From: Pollutimonas subterranea
GTDB lineage: Bacteria; Pseudomonadota; Gammaproteobacteria; Burkholderiales; Burkholderiaceae_B
Length of the DNA stretch: 64,000 nt
Assembly: GCF_002849655.1 (NCBI RefSeq)
Contig: NZ_PDNW01000007.1
Span: 62,001-126,000 of the forward strand
Direction: 5' to 3'
Positions 46,215 through 55,702 of this stretch are shown here, piece after piece. The position numbers were made by a program, and so were the translations under genes. Within the stretch, counting starts at the first letter, position 1. Every line of letters begins with the position of its first letter. The notes under the pieces were generated by a model. The model had not been told where the DNA came from, did not search any database, and was given only the letters and a program-made list of their open reading frames with translations.

Positions 46215-46403
46215 TTTGGATCCCTATGTTGAACGTCTCATAGGGGTCTAAGCACATCTCATGCCAGTTTTGCTGCACTGCAGAAGCGTGGTGGCACGGG
46301 CCTTTTCGAGGCAATCGAAGTGAGCGGGCCCGTCAAGCGATCTATTTTGGTGCAGTGCGGGATACGGCACCGGGCATGGTGGGCGCTCAGCCGCATGTGC
46401 AGG

Positions 46404-46898
46404 TCAAGCCAGGTTGCGCCGGTACACCACGAAGTCAAAGGAATAGCCGTTCTCGTCCGGCTGAGGCTGCCTGTCAACTTCGCGCCATGCGGCGGGGTCG
46501 ATATCGGGAAAGTAGGTGTCGCCGTCGACATCGGCGTGCACTTCGGTGGCGACGATTTCGTTAGCGATGGCCAGGGCGTGCTTGAAGATCTGTTCGCCGC
46601 CAATAACGCAGATGCGCTTGGCATCCTGGCTGGCGGCCAGGGCGGCTTCAAGCGTGGGGAAAACGGTAGCGCCTGCTGCCTGATAGTCGGGGTTGCGGCT
46701 GATGACGAGGTTGGGGCGCCCGGGCAGCGGCCGGCCCAGCGATTCCCAAGTATTTCGACCCATCAGTATGGGTTGCCCCATTGTGATGCGCTTGAAATGC
46801 GCCAGGTCGGCCGGCAAGCGCCAGGGGAGGGCGTTGTCGCGGCCAATGACGCGGTTGCTGGAGTAGGCGACGATGAGCTGGATGGTAGGAGTGAGCAT
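46404..46898 (-). CDS. folA: Dihydrofolate reductase
   Basis: This 164-residue protein begins MLTPTIQLIVAYSSNRVIGR and contains ALPWRLPADLAHFKRITMGQ and the ILMGRNTWESLGRPLPGR NADPH/folate sites. It reduces dihydrofolate to tetrahydrofolate. Divergent from thyA with 62 bases between, although thyA and folA are usually in the same orientation. Start at 46898; the longer frame is rejected. Confidence 0.94.
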   Translation of the reverse strand: MLTPTIQLIVAYSSNRVIGRDNALPWRLPADLAHFKRITMGQPILMGRNTWESLGRPLPGRPNLVISRNPDYQAAGATVFPTLEAALAASQDAKRICVIGGEQIFKHALAIANEIVATEVHADVDGDTYFPDIDPAAWREVDRQPQPDENGYSFDFVVYRRNLA

Positions 46899-46960
46899 GC
46901 TTTCGATTATAAAGACTATACGTCCTATACTTGCACCATCAACGGACTGAGTGACCGCAC

Positions 46961-47794
46961 GTGAAACAATATCTTGAACTTTTAAGCGACATCCTCGAAA
47001 ACGGAGAGCAGAAGGGCGACCGTACAGGGACGGGAACGACATCTGTTTTCGGCAGGCAAATACGCCATGATCTGTCCAAAGGCTTTCCCCTTCTTACAAC
47101 CAAGAAGCTCCATTTCAAAAGCATTGCCAATGAATTGATTTGGTTCCTTAGCGGCAATACGAATGTCGGCTGGTTGAATGAAAACGGCGTGACCATTTGG
47201 AATGAATGGGCAACCGACGAAGGCGAACTTGGCCCGGTCTATGGGAAGCAGTGGACGGCGTGGCCGACCAAGGATGGCGGCGCCATCAATCAGATTGACT
47301 ACGTGGTCAACACCCTGCGAAACAACCCGAACAGCAGGCGTATTCTCTTTCATGGCTGGAACCCGGAGTATTTGCCGGATGAATCGCTAAGCCCCAAGGA
47401 AAACGCCAGGCATGGGCGGATGGCGCTTCCGCCCTGCCATTTGTTGTATCAGTTCTATGTGGCCAACAATAGGCTATCGGCTCAGCTTTACATCAGAAGC
47501 TCGGACAGCTTTCTTGGTTTGCCCTACAACATTGCGTCCCTCGCTTTGCTGACGCATATGCTGGCCCAGCAGTGTGATCTCGTACCGCATGAGATTGTTG
47601 TCAGCATAGGTGACCTGCATGCGTACTCAAATCATATGAACCAGATTCGGACTCAGCTGGCACGGGATACCCGTGTTCTGCCCCAATTGCTTCTTAAACG
47701 GAAGCCGCAGTCAATTTACGATTACAGGTTCGAGGACTTTGAAATCGTGGGTTACGACCCTCATCCCTCGATTGCGGCCCCCATCGCTGTCTGA
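46961..47794 (+). CDS. thyA: Thymidylate synthase
   Basis: This 277-residue enzyme contains [21 protein letters not shown], the catalytic cysteine in [13 protein letters not shown] and [18 protein letters not shown]. It converts dUMP and methylene-THF to dTMP and dihydrofolate. Start GTG at 46961. The gene is clearly more AT-rich (sampled stretches of about 40-55% GC) than neighbours, which suggests later acquisition or different selection. A spacer insertion of about a dozen residues is present relative to the 264-residue E. coli protein. Confidence 0.94.
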   Translation: MKQYLELLSDILENGEQKGDRTGTGTTSVFGRQIRHDLSKGFPLLTTKKLHFKSIANELIWFLSGNTNVGWLNENGVTIWNEWATDEGELGPVYGKQWTAWPTKDGGAINQIDYVVNTLRNNPNSRRILFHGWNPEYLPDESLSPKENARHGRMALPPCHLLYQFYVANNRLSAQLYIRSSDSFLGLPYNIASLALLTHMLAQQCDLVPHEIVVSIGDLHAYSNHMNQIRTQLARDTRVLPQLLLKRKPQSIYDYRFEDFEIVGYDPHPSIAAPIAV

Positions 47795-47828
47795 GACGGA
47801 GCCGCCCACTTCATCGGACGAAGATCGT

Positions 47829-48251
47829 TCAGGCTTCGATTATCGTTACGGAATGGGTGATGTCTGCGGTCTTGGCCAGCATGGCCGAGGCCGAGCAGTA
47901 CTTATCGTGCGACAGTTGCACGGCGCGCTCCACGGCTGCGGCGGGCAGGTTCTTGCCAGTGACCTGGAAGGCGAAGTGGATTTTCGTGAACACCTTGGGG
48001 TCCGTCTCGGCCCGCTCGGCGGTCAGTTTGACCTGGCAGTCGCTTATCGCATGTCGCCCGCGTTTCAGGATGAGCACCACATCGTAAGCGGCGCAGCCGC
48101 CCGTTCCGGCCAGAAGCATCTCCATCGGCCTGGGCGCCAGATTATGTCCGCCACCATCAGGGGCGCCGTCCATGGTGGCAACATGACCGCTACCCGTGCG
48201 GGCCACAAACAACATGCCCTCCGGGCCGCCCCAATCGATCGTGCATTCCAT
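47829..48251 (-). CDS. OsmC-family peroxiredoxin-like protein
   Basis: This 140-residue protein has the OsmC/Ohr pair of cysteines in LLAGTGGCAAYDVV and SHDKYCSASAML, which reduce organic peroxides. The closest group appears to be YhfA-like OsmC proteins. The start at 48251 is followed by a well-formed MECTIDWGG. It is convergent with thyA (34 bases). Confidence 0.85.
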   Translation of the reverse strand: MECTIDWGGPEGMLFVARTGSGHVATMDGAPDGGGHNLAPRPMEMLLAGTGGCAAYDVVLILKRGRHAISDCQVKLTAERAETDPKVFTKIHFAFQVTGKNLPAAAVERAVQLSHDKYCSASAMLAKTADITHSVTIIEA

Positions 48252-48482
48252 GCTAATTAATTCCTGTGTCTCGTTGAAGCATTAATCATTGCTCATTAAG
48301 AGCCATTGTGCAATCAAGGAGCGTCGACGCGGCGTGGGCTGTGAGCAGTAGCGGCGAAACACCGAAGATTGCCCGGCCTGTTTCTTGCTGCGTGGATAGT
48401 GCGCTATTGTTATGATGAAATGAATGCAGTTGCGCCGCCGCTCCTCTGGAGCAGGCTGCCGATGTCGGACAATAAGGATTCT

Positions 48483-49181
48483 ATGAGCACACACACCACG
48501 ATGCAGGATCAACCCGCTTTTTCGCGCCGCATGAGCGTGCTCGACGGACTGCTGTCCGAAGTGGGAAGGGCTGTTCAAGTACTTGATGGCTCTGTGCATG
48601 CGGGTCGCCCCAACCCGGCTGGCAAGCATCGCATTCCGGCAGGGCAGGCTGCAGCCAGGCCTGAACTGACAGCCGCCGAACAAAAGCATGCGGCGGGTCT
48701 TATGAGGGTTAACCATGTGGGCGAAATCTGCGCACAGGCTTTATATCGTGGCCAAGCTCTGTTTTGCGGCGACGCAGCAATCGAGAAAGTGTTCGTCAAG
48801 GCGGCCAACGAAGAGGTGGACCATTTGGTGTGGTGCAGGCAGCGTCTGGTCGAGCTCGACAGTCGACCGAGTCTTCTGAACCCTTTGTGGTATGCCGGTT
48901 CGTTTTCGCTCGGCATGCTCGCAAGTCGTGCCGGTACCGCTAGAAATCTTGGATTCATGGCCGAGACGGAACGCCAGGTGGAAGAGCATCTGGATGAGCA
49001 TCTCAAGGATTTACCTCTTGTGGACGAGCGTTCGCGAGCTATTGTCGCGCAAATGCGCGACGACGAAATCGGGCATCGCACCACGGCTGAAAGAAGTGGC
49101 GCCAGCAAACTTGGGCCGATAGTCCGGCTTGCAATGCGCGGAATGTCTAAAATCATGACCGTGACCGCTTATCGGATCTAG
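48483..49181 (+). CDS. coq7: Demethoxyubiquinone hydroxylase Coq7
   Basis: This 232-residue di-iron protein contains NHVGEICAQALYRGQ, ANEEVDHLVW, ETERQVEEHLDEHL and DDEIGHRTTAE, the E-x6-... ExxH iron-ligand pattern of COQ7/UbiF-type hydroxylases of the beta- and alphaproteobacteria. It performs the C-6 hydroxylation step in ubiquinone synthesis. The ATG at 48483 follows AAGGA; the earlier in-frame ATG at 48462 is less well placed. It ends before the candidate small RNA locus. Confidence 0.92.
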   Translation: MSTHTTMQDQPAFSRRMSVLDGLLSEVGRAVQVLDGSVHAGRPNPAGKHRIPAGQAAARPELTAAEQKHAAGLMRVNHVGEICAQALYRGQALFCGDAAIEKVFVKAANEEVDHLVWCRQRLVELDSRPSLLNPLWYAGSFSLGMLASRAGTARNLGFMAETERQVEEHLDEHLKDLPLVDERSRAIVAQMRDDEIGHRTTAERSGASKLGPIVRLAMRGMSKIMTVTAYRI

Positions 49182-49312
49182 TCCTGCGGTCTCATTTGTA
49201 ACAAAACAAGGACGAGGGTTTACACGGAATTACTTTTTTCGCTTTCTATGAGTGCGTCAGTGCAAAAAAAACGACAAAACATCAACTCACCCAATTTTTT
49301 GCTCAACTTATC

Positions 49313-49341
49313 TTGCGCCGCACAAAAGAACGCTATATACT
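49313..49341 (+). promoter_or_regulatory. Sigma-70 promoter of the intergenic RNA
   Basis: TTGCGC (49313-49318), exactly 17 bases, then TATACT (49336-49341). The -10 is one base from consensus and the -35 keeps the key TTG. No gene start follows within 300 bases, but a terminator does, so it must make a short RNA. Predicted start is near 49348. Confidence 0.65.
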
Positions 49342-49347
49342 TCAGTT

Positions 49348-49500
49348 ATCGGATGTCGAAACGTGATTGCAAGGGAAAACCCCAGTCACCGAGGTCTCAA
49401 GCTAAACAAGCTTTTGTAGCCCGACATGCCAAGGTTGTCTCCTCCACCCTCCTCCTTTGGTGGATTTAGCCCAAGATCGCAAGATCTTGGGCTTTTTTTT
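49348..49500 (+). ncRNA. Candidate small RNA with anti-Shine-Dalgarno hairpin loop
   Basis: A promoter at 49313-49341 and an intrinsic terminator at 49468-49500 bracket about 150 bases with no convincing ORF. A hairpin at 49443-49464 pairs TCCACC with GGTGGA around the ten-base loop CTCCTCCTTT, which contains CCTCCTTT, the conserved anti-Shine-Dalgarno end of 16S rRNA. A second CTCCTCC lies at 49439-49445, partly in the stem. Exposed anti-SD loops are a feature of some trans-acting bacterial small RNAs. I do not recognise the family; a relation to the reported betaproteobacterial toxic small RNA class is possible but untested. Confidence 0.7.
49468..49500 (+). terminator. Intrinsic terminator of the intergenic RNA
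   Basis: An 11-bp perfect stem (AGCCCAAGATC at 49468-49478 with its complement at 49483-49493) is closed by a GCAA (GNRA) tetraloop and followed by eight T. It is the strongest factor-independent terminator in the window. Confidence 0.92.
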
Positions 49501-49679
49501 GTCTTTCAGCCTATGGTTTTATTCTGCACGTTGTGTAATGTATGGCGTATGCCATGAAAAGTGGACTAAATACCACGTCAGGCAAGTAACATTTCTTGTT
49601 GCATCTATTTCCCGCCGCAGCGGCGTCCTGTTACAAAAACATCCGATAATGTATTGCTAACTTTGTTCTTGGGGATTGT

Positions 49680-50819
49680 GTGATTTCGCCTCACCTTTGG
49701 GGATCTTTTACCTGGTTTTATATCTGTATTGTCGCGTTCATGGTCGGCGGCCTGATCGTTGCCTCCGAACGCTGGCACGGCTCGTTTACCGGCGACTCCG
49801 ACATGAGCAAGCCGCAGGCTTCGCACTCTCGACCTACGCCCCGCGTGGGCGGCCTGGCGGTGCTGGCCGGAACGCTGGCGGGCTTGCTTGTGCTAGGCCC
49901 CAGCAACATGACGCTTACTTGGCTGTGGCCGGTGCTTTTCATTGCGGCCATGCCGGTGTTCGTGGCGGGTTTACTTGAAGATATCACCAAGGACGTGGGT
50001 TCCGGCAAACGGCTGATGGCTGCTTTTTTGTCGGCCGCGATTGCATGGTGGCTGTTGGGAGGCGTATCGCGTGTTGGCTTGGGTTGGGCCGACTGGATTC
50101 TGTCGTTCTGGCCTATTTCCCTGTTCTTCACGATGATTGCCGTAGGTGGCTGTACGCACGCCCTGAATATCGTGGACGGAATGAACGGGCTGGCCGGCAT
50201 GATTGCGACATTGATGGCAATCTCGCTGGCGCTGGTTGCCTTGCAAGTCCAGGACATCCCCATTTTCCTGATTGCCGCGGCCCTGGCTTCGGCTACGCTG
50301 GGTTTCCTGGTCTGGAATTTCCCGTTTGGCCGGGTATTCCTGGGCGATGGCGGGGCGTATTTCCTGGGTTTCATGCTGGCGGAACTGGCCGTGCAACTGG
50401 TCGTACGCAATCCCAGCGTTTCGCCGTTTTACGCGTTGGCGGTTTTGTTTTATCCGGTTTTCGAGACGCTGTTTTCCATCTGGCGCCGACGCTTCAAGCG
50501 TGGTGTGCCGGTCGACCAGCCCGACGCCCTGCACCTGCATCAGTTGGTGTTCCGGCGCCTGGTCCGGGTCACGTTCAGCCGCGACGGTCGTCATGCGGTG
50601 CCTGCCTTGTGCAACGCCATGGCGTCGCCGTACCTGTGGGTTCTTGCCCTGATCGGCCTGGTTCCCGCCACCATATTTTGGGATAACGCCTGGGCGCTGT
50701 GTGGCAGCCTGGCCGTGTTCATCTGGGTGTACATATGGCTGTATTCCCGCCTGGTGTCATGGCGCAGGCCTGCATGGCTGCTCCTGCCGTCGCTGGGCCG
50801 GCACAGCCACCGCAAGTAG
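49680..50819 (+). CDS. WecA/WbpL-family undecaprenyl-phosphate sugar-1-phosphate transferase
   Basis: This 379-residue polytopic protein has the family motifs [13 protein letters not shown] (Asp-rich), [23 protein letters not shown] and HLHQLVFRR near the end. It starts the O-chain or capsule by transferring a sugar phosphate to the lipid carrier at the inner membrane. Start is GTG at 49680. It opens the polysaccharide cluster downstream of the small RNA locus, 180 bases after its terminator. Confidence 0.9.
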   Translation: MISPHLWGSFTWFYICIVAFMVGGLIVASERWHGSFTGDSDMSKPQASHSRPTPRVGGLAVLAGTLAGLLVLGPSNMTLTWLWPVLFIAAMPVFVAGLLEDITKDVGSGKRLMAAFLSAAIAWWLLGGVSRVGLGWADWILSFWPISLFFTMIAVGGCTHALNIVDGMNGLAGMIATLMAISLALVALQVQDIPIFLIAAALASATLGFLVWNFPFGRVFLGDGGAYFLGFMLAELAVQLVVRNPSVSPFYALAVLFYPVFETLFSIWRRRFKRGVPVDQPDALHLHQLVFRRLVRVTFSRDGRHAVPALCNAMASPYLWVLALIGLVPATIFWDNAWALCGSLAVFIWVYIWLYSRLVSWRRPAWLLLPSLGRHSHRK

Positions 50820-50880
50820 GCCAGTCTTTGCCTACGCGCCCGTATCTTTTTTCTTTACGCACATAGCCTCGGAGAATAAG

Positions 50881-52155
50881 TTGGAAATTCAAGAAATCAA
50901 GCTTGCAGTCGTTGGTCTGGGCTATGTAGGCCTGCCCCTGGCAGTGGAATTCGGTAAAAAACGTTCGGTGCTGGGCTTCGATATCAATGCCCGCCGGATT
51001 GCCGAACTGAAAGATGGCCAGGACCATACCCTGGAAGTCGATTCGAAGGAACTCGCTGAAGCCTCTCAGCTGCGCTTCACCAGCGAGGCGACTCATCTGG
51101 CCGAAGCCAACGTATTCATCGTCACTGTGCCTACACCCATCGACGAGTACAAGCAGCCGGATCTCACACCGCTGGTTCGCGCCAGCGAAACGATCGGCAA
51201 GGTTCTCAAGCGCGGCGACATCGTGATCTATGAATCCACGGTCTACCCGGGCGCCACCGAAGAAGAGTGCGTACCGGTTCTGGAACGCATTTCCGGTTTG
51301 CGGTTCAACGAGGATTTTTTCGCCGGCTATAGTCCCGAACGCATAAATCCGGGCGACAAATTGCACCGGGTCGCTACGATCAAGAAGGTGACTTCCGGTT
51401 CAACACCCGAGATCGCCGATCTGATCGATGCGCTCTATGCCGAGATCATTACCGCCGGCACGCACAAGGCGCCGTCCATACGCGTGGCCGAGGCGGCAAA
51501 GGTCATCGAGAACACCCAGCGCGACGTCAATATCGCGCTTATCAATGAACTGGCTCTCATCTTCAATAAAATGGGCATAGACACCCAGGCCGTTCTTGAA
51601 GCCGCCGGCACGAAATGGAATTTCCTGCCGTTCCGGCCGGGCCTGGTGGGCGGCCATTGCATAGGCGTGGACCCTTACTACCTTACCCATAAGGCACAGT
51701 CCATTGGCTACCATCCGGAAATTATCCTGGCGGGCCGCAGGCTGAACGATTCCATGGGCGGCTACGTGGTGTCGCAGCTGGTCAAGCACATGACCAAGCG
51801 TCGGATCCAGGTTCAAGGGTCACGTGTGCTGGTGATGGGGCTGGCGTTCAAGGAAAATTGCCCGGACCTGCGCAATACGCGTATTGTCGATATCGTGAGC
51901 GAACTGGGCGAGTACAACATCGACGTCGATGTCTACGACCCATGGGTCGATCCCGAAGCGGCCGTGCACGAATATGGCATTACACCTGTTGCAAGTCTGG
52001 AACCCGGGACCTACGATGGAATTATCCTTGCGGTGTCGCATGACGAGTTTGTGGCGATGGGATGCGAGGGCATTCGTGCCCTGGGTAAGGCCGAGCATGT
52101 GCTCTACGACCTTAAATATGTCTTGACCGCCAACGAATCCGATTTGCGGCTGTAA
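50881..52155 (+). CDS. wbpO: UDP-N-acetylgalactosamine/glucosamine dehydrogenase (WbpO/TviB-like)
   Basis: This 424-residue nucleotide-sugar dehydrogenase has the N-terminal Rossmann [10 protein letters not shown]. The catalytic cysteine is in [17 protein letters not shown] near residue 260, and the C-terminal domain has [14 protein letters not shown]. It oxidises UDP-HexNAc to the uronic acid form, using NAD. TTG at 50881 has a GGAGAATA site. It is followed by an epimerase of the WbpP/TviC type, so UDP-GalNAcA is the expected product. Confidence 0.87.
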   Translation: MEIQEIKLAVVGLGYVGLPLAVEFGKKRSVLGFDINARRIAELKDGQDHTLEVDSKELAEASQLRFTSEATHLAEANVFIVTVPTPIDEYKQPDLTPLVRASETIGKVLKRGDIVIYESTVYPGATEEECVPVLERISGLRFNEDFFAGYSPERINPGDKLHRVATIKKVTSGSTPEIADLIDALYAEIITAGTHKAPSIRVAEAAKVIENTQRDVNIALINELALIFNKMGIDTQAVLEAAGTKWNFLPFRPGLVGGHCIGVDPYYLTHKAQSIGYHPEIILAGRRLNDSMGGYVVSQLVKHMTKRRIQVQGSRVLVMGLAFKENCPDLRNTRIVDIVSELGEYNIDVDVYDPWVDPEAAVHEYGITPVASLEPGTYDGIILAVSHDEFVAMGCEGIRALGKAEHVLYDLKYVLTANESDLRL

Positions 52156-52178
52156 TCCAGAAAGTGTAGAGGTGGACT

Positions 52179-53204
52179 ATGAGTACTCGTTATCAAGAAG
52201 TCACGGCTAGCCTGCAGACCGATCCCAAGGTCTGGCTCATTACCGGATGCGCCGGATTCATTGGCTCCAATTTGCTTGAAACCTTATTGAGCATGGATCA
52301 GAAGGTCGTCGGGCTGGATAACTTCGCCACCGGACACCAGTACAACCTGGACGAAGTCCAGAAAACCGTTACGCCGGCGCAATGGGCCAACTTCCGCTTC
52401 GAGGAAGGCGATATCCGCGATCTAGACGCATGCCGCAAGGCGGTTACCGGGGTGGACCACGTATTGCACCAGGCGGCGCTGGGATCGGTGCCGCGTTCCT
52501 TGCAGGATCCCATCACGACGAACGACGTCAATATCAACGGTTTCCTGAATATGCTGGTAGCCGCGCGCGACGAAGCGGTCAAGTCGTTTGTTTATGCCGC
52601 GTCCAGCTCGACCTACGGCGACCACGAAGCCCTGCCCAAGGTCGAAGAAAATATCGGCCGTCCCTTGTCGCCTTATGCGGTGACCAAGTACGTGAACGAA
52701 CTCTACGCAGACGTGTTCACGCGCTCCTACGGTTTTGGCAGTATCGGCTTGCGCTATTTCAATGTCTTCGGCAAGCGCCAGGATCCAAACGGTGCCTATG
52801 CTGCGGTCATCCCGAAGTGGGTGGCGGCCATGATACGTGGCGAAGACGTGGTTGTTAACGGCGACGGCGAGACCAGCCGCGACTTCTGCTTTATTGAAAA
52901 TGTGGTCCAGGCCAATATCCTGGCCGCCCTCGCGCAACCCGAAGGCATCAATCAAGTCTATAACGTGGCGTTCAATGCGCGCACCAGCCTGACCGAACTC
53001 TTCGAGTACCTGGCCAAGGCCCTGGGCAACAACGGCATTGTTTACGACAAGCCTCCTGTTTACAGCGAGTTCCGTGCCGGCGATGTCAGGCATTCCCAGG
53101 CCGATATCAGCAAAGCGAAACAGCTGCTTGGGTACGAACCGGTGCACAATATTGTGCAGGGGCTCGAGGTGTCCATGCCTTGGTACACGCAATTCTTGCG
53201 TTAA
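52179..53204 (+). CDS. wbpP: UDP-GlcNAc C4-epimerase (WbpP/TviC-like)
   Basis: This 341-residue extended SDR has [17 protein letters not shown] (TGxxGxxG), the catalytic region with [18 protein letters not shown] and the SPYAVTKY Tyr-x3-Lys. WbpP-like proteins interconvert UDP-GlcNAc and UDP-GalNAc. Together with WbpO it forms the UDP-GalNAcA route. Length and the 23-base spacing to WbpO match Pseudomonas O6 and Salmonella Vi loci. Confidence 0.9.
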   Translation: MSTRYQEVTASLQTDPKVWLITGCAGFIGSNLLETLLSMDQKVVGLDNFATGHQYNLDEVQKTVTPAQWANFRFEEGDIRDLDACRKAVTGVDHVLHQAALGSVPRSLQDPITTNDVNINGFLNMLVAARDEAVKSFVYAASSSTYGDHEALPKVEENIGRPLSPYAVTKYVNELYADVFTRSYGFGSIGLRYFNVFGKRQDPNGAYAAVIPKWVAAMIRGEDVVVNGDGETSRDFCFIENVVQANILAALAQPEGINQVYNVAFNARTSLTELFEYLAKALGNNGIVYDKPPVYSEFRAGDVRHSQADISKAKQLLGYEPVHNIVQGLEVSMPWYTQFLR

Positions 53205-53205
53205 C

Positions 53206-54555
53206 TTGAAAAGCCTCAAACAGCGTCTTTCCGGCCTGCATTCCGACCACAGACGCATTGCACAGGGTGCAATGCGCGTGGCGTTTTTTTTGCTGCTTGG
53301 CAAAGCGGCGGGTGCATTCAAGGAAATGGCGGTCGCCTATCGCTATGGCGTGAGCGAAGTCGTCGATGCCTATCAGTTCACCATGACCATGGCGAACTGG
53401 CTGCCTGTCACCATTGTCGGCGCATTGTCGGTCGTACTGATTCCGGTACTGGTGCGTACGCGCGCGGAAGATCGCGCCAGCCGCGCGCGCTTCCTGGGCG
53501 AACTGCAAGGCTGGGTGATAGCCATCGGCACGGTGCTGGCCGTCTTTACTTACGTCGCATGGCCGTGGGTACTGGACCTTGCCGGCCAGGGCTTGCCGGC
53601 TGAAGCCAGGCAGATGAGTGCGCAGCTTACGTTGGCGTTCGCGCCGGCCGCCTTGTTGACACTTATGACCGGGATCAGCGCGGCACGGCTGCGTGCGCGT
53701 GAACGCCATATCAATACCTTGCTCGACAGCGTGCCGGCTGTGGTCATCTTGGTCTGGGTGCTGCTTGCCGCAACCGTCAATGACGTAGGACCGCTGTTGT
53801 GGGGAACGCTGGTCGGCTACCTGATCCAATCGGTTTGGCTGCTGTGGCTGGCGGCTCGTGCCGACGGCATGTGGGGCAGGCCGCGGCTGGGTCTGACTTC
53901 ACACCAGTGGCCCGACCTGGTCAAGGCGGCGGGCGTGATGTTGATCGGACAAGTCGCGATGAGCTTTGTCGGCCCGATCGACCAGTACACCGCGGCCAAT
54001 CTGGGCGCCAATGCCAACTCCACGCTGGGCTATGCAAGCCGCTTGCTGGCATTGCTGCTGGGCGTCGGTGCGGCGTCGGTAGGGCGCGCCGCTTTGCCTG
54101 TGCTGGCCGACATTCAAAGCCGCGGAGACGCCGGCCGGGCCAGGACTACAGCGCTCAAGTGGTCCGTGCTGATGTTGTTGGGCGGCGGCGTGGTGACCAT
54201 TCTGGGTTGGTGGCTGGCCCCGTGGGGAGTTGCCTTGCTGTTCGAACGCGGCGCGTTCACCGCGCAGGATACTGAAACGGTGGCCCATGTGTTGCGGTGG
54301 GGCCTGTTGCAGATGCCGTTTTATTTCGGTGTGCTGATATTGGTGCAACTTCTGGCCAGCCAGAACCGCTACCGGATCATGGCTGCGATTGCCGTGGCTA
54401 ATTTTATTTTGAAAGCCATCATGAACCAGGTCCTGGCTCCTGTCATGGGGCCGGCCGGCATCATGCTGGCAACCAGCATGATGTATGCCTTGTCCTATAT
54501 CTGCTATGTTGTCGTGGCCTTGCGGCCGGCCGCCTTGACGGCCAAGTCCAATTAG
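53206..54555 (+). CDS. MurJ/MviN-type lipid flippase
   Basis: This protein is 449 residues from the TTG at 53206, one base after the epimerase stop; an ATG at 53272 is an alternative. It has about 12-14 hydrophobic helices and the MviN-like opening LLLGKAAGAFKEMAVAYRYG with VDAYQFTMTMANWLP. MurJ proteins export lipid II. Located inside a surface polysaccharide cluster, it likely translocates the lipid-linked oligosaccharide in place of Wzx (inference). It is not the sole chromosomal MurJ if a separate copy exists outside this window. Confidence 0.8.
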   Translation: MKSLKQRLSGLHSDHRRIAQGAMRVAFFLLLGKAAGAFKEMAVAYRYGVSEVVDAYQFTMTMANWLPVTIVGALSVVLIPVLVRTRAEDRASRARFLGELQGWVIAIGTVLAVFTYVAWPWVLDLAGQGLPAEARQMSAQLTLAFAPAALLTLMTGISAARLRARERHINTLLDSVPAVVILVWVLLAATVNDVGPLLWGTLVGYLIQSVWLLWLAARADGMWGRPRLGLTSHQWPDLVKAAGVMLIGQVAMSFVGPIDQYTAANLGANANSTLGYASRLLALLLGVGAASVGRAALPVLADIQSRGDAGRARTTALKWSVLMLLGGGVVTILGWWLAPWGVALLFERGAFTAQDTETVAHVLRWGLLQMPFYFGVLILVQLLASQNRYRIMAAIAVANFILKAIMNQVLAPVMGPAGIMLATSMMYALSYICYVVVALRPAALTAKSN

Positions 54556-54575
54556 TTTTTCCTACAGGTATTGTC

Positions 54576-55700
54576 TTGAGTTCTTCGCATTTCCAGCCTC
54601 ATTTGATGATCGTTATTCACTCGCTGAGTGGAGGTGGAGCCGAACGTGTCGCGGCGGATCTCAGCGCTTACTGGGTGCGGCGAGGCTATCGCGTTACGGT
54701 GGTCACCCAGGCGGATGCCAGCACCGATGTCTACCCTTTGCACAATGCGGTCAAGCGTTATGCCCTGGGCACGGCGGCGTTCAGTACGGGCAAGCTCAGC
54801 GCCATCCTGGCCAATTTGCGCCGTGTATGGGCATTGCGCCGCCTCATCAAGCGCGAGCGTCCAACCATCGTGCTCGGCATGATGACGACGGCATCGATTC
54901 TGGCCATCGTGGCAGCCCGAGGCCAGCCTTGCCGGGTCATTGCCACCGAGCATACGCATCCGCCATCCCAGGAACTTCCAGAAATGTGGCTGCGCCTGCG
55001 CCGCTGGGCGTACCCCCAGGCCTCGGCGGTGGTTGCGCTTACCTCGGGCACGGCGGCATGGCTGGAAGAGCACGTGCCCGGTTCACACGTTACGGTCATT
55101 CCCAACGCCGTACGCTGGCCGCTGGATAATGACGAGCCCCGGCTGGTCCCGCCCGCCAGGGAGGGGCGTTACCGCTTGCTGGCGGCGGGTCGCCTGCATC
55201 CCCACAAGGGCTTCGACCTGCTCATAAAGGCGTTCCAGGCGGTTGCCCGGCACTTTCCGGAGTGGGACCTGGTCATACTTGGCGAGGGTGATGGCCGCGA
55301 AGCGCTGCAGGGCCAGATCGACGCCGCGGGGCTTGCCTCGCGCATCAGCATGCCGGGCCGGGCGGGCAATGTAGGCGAATGGTATGCGCAGTCCGACCTG
55401 TATGTGCTCAGTTCCCGTGTCGAGGGCTTGTCCAATACATTGCTCGAAGCCATGGCCACCGGCCTGGCGCCGGTCGCTTTTGACTGTGAGACCGGCCCGC
55501 GTGAAATCGTGCGCAATGGCATAGACGGCGTGCTGGTCAATCCACCGGAAGACGACGAGGCCCTGGCCGCCCATCTGTCCGACATGATGGCCCATCCTCA
55601 ACAGCGGGAAGCCTATGCGCGTAGAGCCATCGACGTGCGCGACCGGTTTTCCACGACGCGTGTCATGGCGTTGTGGGGCCATTTGTTTGAAGCGAGCTGA
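54576..55700 (+). CDS. Glycosyltransferase family 4
   Basis: This 374-residue GT-B enzyme has HSLSGGGAERVAADLSAYW (acceptor domain start), the sugar-nucleotide region AAGRLHPHKGFDLLIKAF and the E-x7-E block EGLSNTLLEAMATG. Start TTG at 54576 (an ATG at 54606 is possible). It probably adds one residue to the lipid-linked repeat. Specificity is not determinable by sequence. Confidence 0.87.
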   Translation: MSSSHFQPHLMIVIHSLSGGGAERVAADLSAYWVRRGYRVTVVTQADASTDVYPLHNAVKRYALGTAAFSTGKLSAILANLRRVWALRRLIKRERPTIVLGMMTTASILAIVAARGQPCRVIATEHTHPPSQELPEMWLRLRRWAYPQASAVVALTSGTAAWLEEHVPGSHVTVIPNAVRWPLDNDEPRLVPPAREGRYRLLAAGRLHPHKGFDLLIKAFQAVARHFPEWDLVILGEGDGREALQGQIDAAGLASRISMPGRAGNVGEWYAQSDLYVLSSRVEGLSNTLLEAMATGLAPVAFDCETGPREIVRNGIDGVLVNPPEDDEALAAHLSDMMAHPQQREAYARRAIDVRDRFSTTRVMALWGHLFEAS

Positions 55701-55702
55701 CT

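Noticed and set aside
46958-46968. CACGTGAAACA resembling half of a ParB parS site near thyA
   Set aside because: Only the right half matches and it overlaps the GTG start codon and first codons of thyA, so coincidence is likely.
48268-48292. AT-rich sequence upstream of the OsmC gene resembling a Fur box
   Set aside because: The match is weak, with AATGA-type half sites in direct rather than inverted order, and OsmC proteins are not usually Fur targets.
49248-49469. 73-codon plus-strand frame over the RNA promoter and body
   Set aside because: It crosses the predicted promoter, has no ribosome site and its amino acid text is unlike a protein.
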